This document shows positions 57,553 through 64,000 of a DNA stretch of 64,000 bases, in pieces (the first letter of the stretch is position 1; the number at the start of each line of letters is the position of its first letter). The stretch is from Rhodobiaceae bacterium. GTDB lineage: Bacteria; Pseudomonadota; Alphaproteobacteria; Parvibaculales; Parvibaculaceae. The notes under the pieces were generated by a model. That model saw only the letters and a program-made list of their open reading frames with translations. It had not been told where the DNA came from and did not search any database. The stretch covers positions 2,170,001-2,234,000 of the forward strand of contig CP030277.1 in assembly GCA_003330885.1 (NCBI GenBank), read 5' to 3'. The position numbers and the translations under genes are program-made.

Positions 57553-57713
57553 GCGTTTTCAATAAAAGTTGCAGACTGTTGTGGTTCGAAAACGCGGCCC
57601 AAATGGAAAGAGCATTTTCAATAAAAGTTGCAGACTTTTGTGGTTCGAAAACGCGGCCCAAATGGAGAGAGCGTTTTCAATAAAAGTTGCAGACTGTTGT
57701 GGTTCGAAAACGC
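57553..57713. repeat. triple tandem array of the palindromic element
   Basis: Three 43-base units (57553-57595, 57612-57654, 57671-57713), period 59 bases, nearly identical. Each has outer arms GCGTTTTC or GCATTTTC with GAAAACGC and the core AAGTTGCAGACT, matching the size (43) and core of the dispersed copies. The 16-base spacers (GGCCCAAATGGA-A/G-AGA) are also repeated. It lies between zapA and 6S RNA. Confidence 0.92.
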
Positions 57714-57773
57714 GACACACAAAGAACAAGTACGGCGCAGACATTTCCCATTGGGCCGCAAGGACAGGAGCCC

Positions 57774-58133
57774 TCAGGAAGCTTCGAGCGTATCCGCCAT
57801 CTTCTCAATTCGGACCGCCGCATCGCTGATAAAGGTCGTGAGCTTCTGCTCCACGGCTTCTTCCCGCCCCATTTCGCTCTCTTGGGCTTCCTTCAGGCTT
57901 TTCACTTCAGCCGTCAGAGTTTCAACACGTTTCAACGCATCGGAATATTCATCTGCGAGCAACAACCCCGCCAGCAAAAGAAGGCGTGTATCACCAACCT
58001 GGCCAACAGATTTGGCAAGATCAGCAACATGCCCATCAAGATAGCGCGCCAGTTCTCGCAGATGTTCTTCTTCCCCATCACCACAGGCAACGGAATAGGA
58101 ACGATCATTAATGGAGACATTGACTTGGCCCAT
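57774..58133 (-). CDS. zapA: cell division protein ZapA
   Basis: FtsZ-ring stabiliser. A 119-residue protein: N-terminal strand domain with VNVSINDRSYSVACGDGEEEHL and RELARYLDGHVADLAK, then a coiled coil (about 75-115). The gap downstream holds the triple repeat and 6S RNA. Follows the DUF4164 gene by 23 bases. Confidence 0.93.
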   Translation of the reverse strand: MGQVNVSINDRSYSVACGDGEEEHLRELARYLDGHVADLAKSVGQVGDTRLLLLAGLLLADEYSDALKRVETLTAEVKSLKEAQESEMGREEAVEQKLTTFISDAAVRIEKMADTLEAS

Positions 58134-58156
58134 GAGCCACGTCCTTTCAATCAGAG

Positions 58157-58417
58157 CTAAGCAAGCAGTCGGTCGATATCTTTGAGTGTCGCGTCAATCT
58201 CGGCAGAAGCCTGGGCGTTGAGACCATCCAGCCGCCGGACATCTGCGTGAGCAATGTCTAATTCTTCAGCAAGCCGCGCCCGGTCTTCTTTCAGGCTCGC
58301 GATCTGATTTTCCAATTCAGAACGCGCTTCCGCCCGCACTTCATGACCGCCCAGAGCACCTTCTAGTTTATCCAGGGCAGCCGAAAACGCTTCCATGGCT
58401 GTATCAAGCTCGCTCAT
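58157..58417 (-). CDS. DUF4164 family coiled-coil protein
   Basis: An 86-residue protein almost entirely a predicted coiled coil (LDTAMEAFSAALDKLEGAL, then LENQIASLKEDRARLAEEL). Members of this family sit next to zapA in alphaproteobacteria, so a role in division, possibly a ZapB-like partner of ZapA, is a fair guess. ATG 58417 chosen with AAGG upstream; the longer frame is rejected. Confidence 0.8.
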   Translation of the reverse strand: MSELDTAMEAFSAALDKLEGALGGHEVRAEARSELENQIASLKEDRARLAEELDIAHADVRRLDGLNAQASAEIDATLKDIDRLLA

Positions 58418-58914
58418 ATCACTATGCCTTTTGACTGGTCTCGAAGCGTAAAAACGCCGCAAATCACAGCGCCTAAGATAGGGGGCCGTCATAAACTCGG
58501 TCAACAGAAGGGTTTGGAACCAATTTCACGGCATCCCCTGTAGAAAATCGCGGCAACGAGGCAAGCCAAGGCCGCTCATCGCGGGGCATATTCGAATGCC
58601 CATTCCAATCAGAGCGAGGCGCTCCCCAAATCAGGCCAAATACCCCCGAATCCCATTGACTCTCTATAGGCAGATAGTCATTGTGGCGCCGCTCTGGACA
58701 GGGTTTTTCAAGGCTGACTTTAGCATTTTGCGTGAGGTGCCTTGAGCAAGACTCAGACGGAGCAGGAAGTGATCAAAGGTCGTCAATTGATTGTCCTTTT
58801 CGCGTGGCTCAGGGGGCTGGCCGCACAGATCGCTCCTCTCAATAGTCCCGCCGACTATACTGCGCTGCCAGATCAATCTCGATTTGGGCAGCCCACGGCA
58901 ACAAGAGTTTTAAA
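58418..58914. other. divergent gap between zapA operon and tkt, no gene seen
   Basis: 497 bases that must hold promoters for both directions. Visible: an inverted repeat GGGCAT (58584-58589) / ATGCCC (58596-58601) and a TTGACT box near 58657. No reading frame here has support. Confidence 0.5.
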
Positions 58915-60951
58915 ATGACGCCATCAGAGCAATCGGCAGCGGCCTCTGTTTCCTCAGAGAACGAATCCGCGGCTGTACCAGCAACCCATCACATGATGGC
59001 GAACGCAATCCGCGCCCTCACAATGGACGCGGTCGAGAAGGCCAAATCCGGCCACCCTGGCATGCCCATGGGCGCCGCCGACATGGCCACCGTCCTCTTC
59101 ACCAAATTCATGAAATTCGATCCCCGTCAGCCGAACTGGCCGGATCGCGATCGCTTCGTTCTCTCGGCCGGACACGGCTCCATGCTGGTCTATTCTCTGC
59201 TCTACCTTCTGGGCTTCGAGGACATGACCCTGGATGAGATCAAAAACTTCCGTCAGATGGGGTCCAAGACCCCGGGCCACCCGGAATTCGGCCACACAGC
59301 CGGTGTGGAAACCACAACAGGGCCACTGGGCCAGGGCATCTCAACAGCCGTTGGCATGGCGCTCGCTGAACGATTGCAGCAAGCCCGCTTCGGCTCTGAT
59401 CTGGTGGATCACTACACCTATGTCATCGCCTCAGACGGCGACCTGATGGAAGGCATCAGCCACGAAGCCATCTCCATTGCCGGACACCTGGGCCTTTCGC
59501 GCCTGATCGTTCTCTACGATGACAATGACATTTCCATCGATGGCCCTCTGAGCCTCTCTGAGTCTGGCGATGCGCTGAAACGCTTTGAAGCCGCTGGCTG
59601 GGATGCTGTCCGCATTGACGGGCACGATGCAGACGCCATCGAGAAAGCCATTGCCGAAGCACAGAAATCAGACAAACCAAGCCTGATCGCCTGTAAAACG
59701 ACTATTGGCTTTGGGTCGCCCAATAAAGGCGGAAAATCCTCGTCTCACGGCGCTGCTCTGGGAGCTGAAGAAATTGAGCTCACCAGAAAAGAACTCGGCT
59801 GGCCCCATGAGCCCTTCGACATTCCTTCAGACGTCCTCGATGCATGGCGTGTTGCTGGCTTGAAGAGCTGTAAACCACGCAAGTCCTGGGAAGAACGTCA
59901 TCAGGCATTGGACGCAGAGACAAGAGCAGAATTTGACCGCCGCCTTGCAGGCGACCTGCCTTCAGGCTTCGACCAGGCCATCAATGACTTCAAAAAACAG
60001 CTTAGTGCTGACAAGCCAGGCTGGGCGACCCGCAAGGCGTCAGAGGAAACACTGAACGTCATCAATGCCGTGGTGCCGGAAACCATCGGCGGCTCCGCTG
60101 ACCTGACCGGATCAAACAACACCCGCTCGAAAGAGCAAGTGGCTGTCACCGCTGATGACTTCAGCGGCAGCTTCATCCATTACGGCATTCGGGAACACGG
60201 CATGGCCGCGGCCATGAACGGCATGGCGCTGCATGGGGGACTTATCCCTTACTCAGGCACCTTCCTGGTCTTCACAGACTATTGCCGCCCGTCGATCCGC
60301 CTTTCCGCGCTGATGAACCAGCGGGTTGTCTATGTGATGACCCATGACAGCATTGGCCTTGGCGAAGATGGACCGACCCATCAGCCGGTTGAACATCTGG
60401 CAGCACTCCGCGCCATGCCAAACCTGAATGTGTTCCGCCCGGCAGATGCCGTGGAAACAGCAGAATGCTGGCAGCTCTCGCTAGAGACAAAAGATACGCC
60501 GAGCATTCTGGCACTCACCCGTCAGGGTCTGCCCCTCGTTCGTACCGAACACACAGATGAAAATCTCTGTGCCCGCGGTGCTTATGAGCTGAGCCCTGCC
60601 AAGGGAGACGCAAAGGTCACCTTGATTGCAACCGGGTCCGAAGTTGCCATTGCAATGGATGCCCAGAAGCAGCTTCAGACCGAAGGCATCGGCGCGCGCG
60701 TCGTATCAGCGCCTTGCCTGGAGCTCTTTGAACAGCAATCAACAGAATATAAAAAGCAAACCCTCGGCGAAGGCACGGTTCGCATCGCCATTGAGGCCGC
60801 AATCCAGCAGGGCTGGGACCGATATATCGGGATGGATGGTGCCTTTGTCGGCATGACAGGTTTCGGCGCCAGCGCCCCCATCAGCGATCTATACAATCAC
60901 TTTGAAATTACAGCAGAAGCGGCAGTGGCGGCCGCAAAAGAACGGCTCTAA
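58915..60951 (+). CDS. tkt: transketolase
   Basis: TPP enzyme of the pentose phosphate and (in autotrophs) Calvin pathways. 678 residues: [34 protein letters not shown], the TPP motif around [12 protein letters not shown] to [10 protein letters not shown], and [17 protein letters not shown]. The first 25 residues are a Ser/Ala-rich extension with no visible function; ATG 58981-59000 region starts ([11 protein letters not shown]) are alternatives. Leads tkt-gap-pgk. Confidence 0.95.
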   Translation: MTPSEQSAAASVSSENESAAVPATHHMMANAIRALTMDAVEKAKSGHPGMPMGAADMATVLFTKFMKFDPRQPNWPDRDRFVLSAGHGSMLVYSLLYLLGFEDMTLDEIKNFRQMGSKTPGHPEFGHTAGVETTTGPLGQGISTAVGMALAERLQQARFGSDLVDHYTYVIASDGDLMEGISHEAISIAGHLGLSRLIVLYDDNDISIDGPLSLSESGDALKRFEAAGWDAVRIDGHDADAIEKAIAEAQKSDKPSLIACKTTIGFGSPNKGGKSSSHGAALGAEEIELTRKELGWPHEPFDIPSDVLDAWRVAGLKSCKPRKSWEERHQALDAETRAEFDRRLAGDLPSGFDQAINDFKKQLSADKPGWATRKASEETLNVINAVVPETIGGSADLTGSNNTRSKEQVAVTADDFSGSFIHYGIREHGMAAAMNGMALHGGLIPYSGTFLVFTDYCRPSIRLSALMNQRVVYVMTHDSIGLGEDGPTHQPVEHLAALRAMPNLNVFRPADAVETAECWQLSLETKDTPSILALTRQGLPLVRTEHTDENLCARGAYELSPAKGDAKVTLIATGSEVAIAMDAQKQLQTEGIGARVVSAPCLELFEQQSTEYKKQTLGEGTVRIAIEAAIQQGWDRYIGMDGAFVGMTGFGASAPISDLYNHFEITAEAAVAAAKERL

Positions 60952-60996
60952 CCGTGAAAGACGGTATAGGGCGGAGAGGCTAAGGAGAATTAGAAC

Positions 60997-62004
60997 ATGG
61001 CAACACGCGTAGCAATTAATGGGTTTGGTCGCATCGGCCGTTTGGTCCTTCGGGCCATTGCAGAATCTGGCCGCAAGGACCTTCAGGTCGTTGCAATCAA
61101 CGATTTGGGCAGCGTGGACGACAATGCGCACCTTCTGAAATATGACAGTGTGCACGGCCCCTTCCCTGGCAAAGTCCGCACAACCAAATCGTCCATGAAT
61201 GTGGGCCAGGGCTCCATCAAAATCACAGCCGAGCGCGACCCATCGAAACTCCCTTGGGAAAAACTCGACGTGGACATCGCGCTGGAATGCACAGGCCTTT
61301 TTGCTTCTAAAGAAAAAGCCTCAGCGCATCTCGAAGCTGGTGCCAAGAAGGTTCTCGTTTCTGCGCCTGCAAGCAATGCAGACCTCACAGTCGTATACGG
61401 CGTGAACGAGAAAAAGCTGCGCAAGAGCCACAAAGTGGTGTCCAACGCATCCTGCACAACCAACTGCCTGGCGCCTGTTGCACAGGTTCTCGACAAGCTT
61501 TGCGGCATCAAACAGGGCTACATGACGACGATCCACGCTTTCACAGGCGACCAGCGGACAGTGGACACGCTCCACTCCGATCTCCGCCGGGCACGTGCAG
61601 CGTCCATGTCTATGATCCCGACATCAACCGGAGCTGCCAAAGCGGTTGGCCTGGTTCTGCCACAGCTTGCTGGCAAGCTTGATGGAACAGCGATCCGCGT
61701 TCCAACACCAAACGTCTCCATGATCGACCTTTGCTTCGACGCCGGGCGTGCTGTGACTGCGGAAGAAGTGAACAAGGCGATTGTGAAAGCAGCTGACGGC
61801 CCACTGAAAGGTGTCCTCGGCTATGTTGATGAACCTTTGGTCTCCATCGACTTCAACCACAACAAAAACTCTTCCACATTCGACCTGACACAGACACAGG
61901 TTATGGGCAGCCGCTTCGTGCGCGTCCTGTCCTGGTACGACAATGAATGGGGCTTTGCGAACCGCATGGGTGATACAGCCGTTGCTATGGGCAAACTCCT
62001 TTAA
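60997..62004 (+). CDS. gap: glyceraldehyde-3-phosphate dehydrogenase, type I
   Basis: Glycolytic/gluconeogenic enzyme. 335 residues with INGFGRIGR, the catalytic cysteine C153 in SNASCTTNCLAP, and the C-terminal SWYDNEWGFANRM. D36 in VAINDLG indicates NAD preference. AAGGAG precedes ATG 60997. Ends in a strong hairpin. Confidence 0.97.
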   Translation: MATRVAINGFGRIGRLVLRAIAESGRKDLQVVAINDLGSVDDNAHLLKYDSVHGPFPGKVRTTKSSMNVGQGSIKITAERDPSKLPWEKLDVDIALECTGLFASKEKASAHLEAGAKKVLVSAPASNADLTVVYGVNEKKLRKSHKVVSNASCTTNCLAPVAQVLDKLCGIKQGYMTTIHAFTGDQRTVDTLHSDLRRARAASMSMIPTSTGAAKAVGLVLPQLAGKLDGTAIRVPTPNVSMIDLCFDAGRAVTAEEVNKAIVKAADGPLKGVLGYVDEPLVSIDFNHNKNSSTFDLTQTQVMGSRFVRVLSWYDNEWGFANRMGDTAVAMGKLL

Positions 62005-62021
62005 TCAACCGCACCTGATGC

Positions 62022-62051
62022 AACGCCCCCGGATGTGAGTTCGGGGGCGTT
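62022..62051 (+). terminator. hairpin after gap
   Basis: AACGCCCCCG (62022-62031) pairs with CGGGGGCGTT (62042-62051), followed by GTCGTTT; may terminate part of the transcripts before pgk. Confidence 0.75.
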
Positions 62052-62101
62052 GTCGTTTAAGCGCAGCGATATCAGCAGATACATTTTCGGAAAGAAGACA
62101 G

Positions 62102-63313
62102 ATGGCAAACCACAAGACGCTTGACGATCTATTCGGACAAGGCCCCCTCACAGGTAAGCACGTGCTTGTCCGCGCGGACTTGAATGTTCCCGTCAATGAG
62201 GCCGGTGAAGTAAGCGACGCCACCCGTCTGGAGCGTCTTCTGCCGACACTGAAAGATCTGAGCGCCAAAGGAGCCAAGATCGGCATTCTCTCGCATTTCG
62301 GTCGCCCCAAAGGCGAACGCAAGCCGGAGATGAGCCTGAAACCCATCGCAGCGGCATTAAGCGACCTTCTCGGGAGCCCCGTGGCCTTTGCCGAAGACTG
62401 CATCGGCCTTGCCGCAGGTGATGCCCTGTCTGCACTCAGCGACGGCGGTGTTGTGGTCCTGGAAAACACCCGCTTCCATGCAGGCGAAGAGAAAAACGAC
62501 CGAGAATTTGCGGAAGCCCTCGCCGCAAATGCAGAGATCTACGTGAATGACGCCTTCTCTGCCGCCCACCGCGCTCATGGCTCAACGGAAGGCGTTGCGC
62601 ACCTGTTGCCAGCGTTCGCAGGCCGCGCCATGGAGCAGGAACTCGATGCCCTTGGGAAGGCGCTCGGACAGCCCGAACGCCCAGTGGTTGCCATTGTGGG
62701 TGGCGCTAAGATCTCCACCAAGCTGGACCTCCTTGGCAATCTGGTCTCCAGAGTCGACGCTCTCGTGATCGGCGGCGGCATGGCAAACACCTTCCTCGCT
62801 GCCAAAGGCGTGAATGTGGGCAAGTCGCTCTGCGAACATGACCTGGCGGACACCGCCCGGGAAATCATGGGCAAAGCTGACGCCGCGGGATGCACCATCA
62901 TCCTGCCGACAGACGCAGTTGTTGCGGCAGAGTTCAAGGCACATGCAGCCTCAAAGACAGTTCCAATTGATGCGGTGCCTGAGGATCAGATGATCCTCGA
63001 CGTAGGCACCGATACCTTGGCGACCCTCGCCGGACATTTTGAAACCGCCAAAACTGTCGTCTGGAACGGGCCGCTCGGTGCTTTTGAAGTCGAGCCCTTC
63101 AATATCGGGACAGATACCGCCGCGCGCCACGTGGCCATGCTCACCAAAATGGGAGCCATGGTCTCCGTTGCCGGCGGTGGCGACACCGTCGCTGCGCTTA
63201 ATGGTGCAGGTGCCGCTGACGACTTCTCCTATGTTTCCACAGCAGGTGGCGCGTTCCTCGAATGGCTCGAAGGAAAAACCCTTCCAGGCGTCGCAGCCCT
63301 CGAAAACGGGTGA
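62102..63313 (+). CDS. pgk: phosphoglycerate kinase
   Basis: Substrate-level phosphorylation enzyme. 403 residues with [32 protein letters not shown], the [10 protein letters not shown] motif, WNGPLGAFE and [11 protein letters not shown]. Part of tkt-gap-pgk. Confidence 0.97.
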   Translation: MANHKTLDDLFGQGPLTGKHVLVRADLNVPVNEAGEVSDATRLERLLPTLKDLSAKGAKIGILSHFGRPKGERKPEMSLKPIAAALSDLLGSPVAFAEDCIGLAAGDALSALSDGGVVVLENTRFHAGEEKNDREFAEALAANAEIYVNDAFSAAHRAHGSTEGVAHLLPAFAGRAMEQELDALGKALGQPERPVVAIVGGAKISTKLDLLGNLVSRVDALVIGGGMANTFLAAKGVNVGKSLCEHDLADTAREIMGKADAAGCTIILPTDAVVAAEFKAHAASKTVPIDAVPEDQMILDVGTDTLATLAGHFETAKTVVWNGPLGAFEVEPFNIGTDTAARHVAMLTKMGAMVSVAGGGDTVAALNGAGAADDFSYVSTAGGAFLEWLEGKTLPGVAALENG

Positions 63314-63359
63314 CACAAAACGGATGACAGAGGGCCTCTGGTCGCGATAAACCGGCTGC

Positions 63360-64000
63360 ATGACTGAGCCAACACACCCTGACTGTCGCCTCTACCTCAT
63401 CACGCCACCGCGCCTTGAGCCTGACGGCTTTGCTGAAACGCTGAAAGCGACCTTGGGCGCGGGCGATGTCGCTTGTGTTCAGCTGCGCCTCAAGCAGGAA
63501 GACGGCGAAACCACCGCTGACGCTGATACCATCGCGCGTGCGACCGAGATCCTGATGCCTGTCACTCAGGCGGCAGGCGCTGCCTTTCTGATCAACGATA
63601 GGGCGGACCTCGCAGCTGAACTCGGCGCAGATGGAGTCCATATCGGCCAAAACGACACCCCCTATGACGAAGCCAGAAGACTACTGGGTCCCGACCATAT
63701 TGTCGGCGTCACCTGTCATGCGACCCGCCATCTCGCCATGGTCGCAGGCGAAGCAGGCGCAGATTACGTCGCCTTTGGTGCCTTTCATAAAACCGACACA
63801 AAGGCGGCTATAAGTAAGGCCGAACCAGAGATCCTGACCTGGTGGTCGTCACTGTTTGAAGTTCCCTGCGTCGCCATTGGCGGGATCACGGTTGAGAACG
63901 CTGCACCATTGGTGACAGCGGGTGCTGACTTTCTGGCGGTTTCTGCTGGAGTTTGGGGCCATGCGCACGGACCTGCGGCAGCCGTGGCTGATTTCAACCG
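63360..64000 (+). CDS. thiE: thiamine-phosphate synthase ThiE (partial, runs off window)
   Basis: Joins HMP-PP and thiazole phosphate to thiamine phosphate. The 213 visible residues show [59 protein letters not shown] and IGGITVENA; the C-terminus is outside the window. ATG 63360 lies 46 bases after pgk. With thiC and thiD it is the third thiamine gene here. Confidence 0.9.
   Translation, partial: MTEPTHPDCRLYLITPPRLEPDGFAETLKATLGAGDVACVQLRLKQEDGETTADADTIARATEILMPVTQAAGAAFLINDRADLAAELGADGVHIGQNDTPYDEARRLLGPDHIVGVTCHATRHLAMVAGEAGADYVAFGAFHKTDTKAAISKAEPEILTWWSSLFEVPCVAIGGITVENAAPLVTAGADFLAVSAGVWGHAHGPAAAVADFN

Noticed and set aside
58664-58876. Open frame of 70 codons upstream of tkt
   Set aside because: No ribosome site, no domain, and it overlaps the likely promoter region.

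Overview
The window looks like chromosomal DNA of an alphaproteobacterium, most likely in or near the Hyphomicrobiales (a Parvibaculum-like lineage is my guess; genus not determinable). Reasons: GC-rich dense genes, rluD next to rpoH, the Methanosarcina/alpha-type SerC followed by serA, DUF4164-zapA-6S RNA-5-FCL order, the tol-pal/ruv order, a cbb3 oxidase cluster, an sRNA with CCUCCUCCC loops, and a dispersed GCATTTTC...GAAAATGC palindrome family. No rRNA, tRNA, CRISPR or insertion sequence was seen.

Layout. 1-10.1 kb: a coiled-coil membrane protein, then ccoNOQP and ccoGHIS (high-affinity cbb3 cytochrome oxidase and its assembly/copper factors) behind a partial FNR/FixK box, and a DUF2189 membrane protein. 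10.4-13.2 kb: a candidate anti-Shine-Dalgarno ('cuckoo'/alpha-r14-like) sRNA, then a small membrane protein and rluD with overlapping divergent start codons, then rpoH. 13.2-23.5 kb: accessory metabolism (FabL-like reductase, TetR with a 17-bp-arm operator, SnoaL protein, msrA, TauE exporter, thiC under a TPP riboswitch, lipase-like protein, two MAPEG proteins, steroid-5-alpha-reductase-like enzyme, YHS lipid-exported protein, alanine-rich lipoprotein). 23.6-28 kb: purA, and serC-serA behind a serC-motif-like leader. 28-36.8 kb: an aminotransferase/EamA/PhzF/LysE/MocR group, thiD, glmM, folP.

36.8-41 kb is an accessory insertion between folP and ftsH: a TetR-sterol desaturase pair, and a three-gene overlapping operon of two CX4C lipoproteins and a Hint-domain protein whose reading frame is broken by an in-frame amber codon at codon 33. 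This last cassette is bounded by two almost identical 29-bp terminator hairpins. 41-54 kb is a conserved housekeeping block on the minus strand: yebC, ruvCAB, ybgC, tolQRAB, pal, cpoB, tilS, ftsH. 54-64 kb: a soluble chemoreceptor, a YmdB-type phosphoesterase, 5-FCL, 6S RNA, a triple tandem copy of the palindrome family, zapA, a DUF4164 protein, and the tkt-gap-pgk-thiE cluster on the plus strand, with thiE running off the window.

Themes: microaerobic respiration (cco), envelope integrity (tol-pal, ftsH, rpoH), central carbon and serine/purine/folate/thiamine biosynthesis. The items most worth a second look are the sRNA at 10.46 kb, the Hint/lipoprotein cassette, the palindrome family with compensatory changes and its triplicated array beside 6S RNA, and the overlapping hairpins after ccoP.
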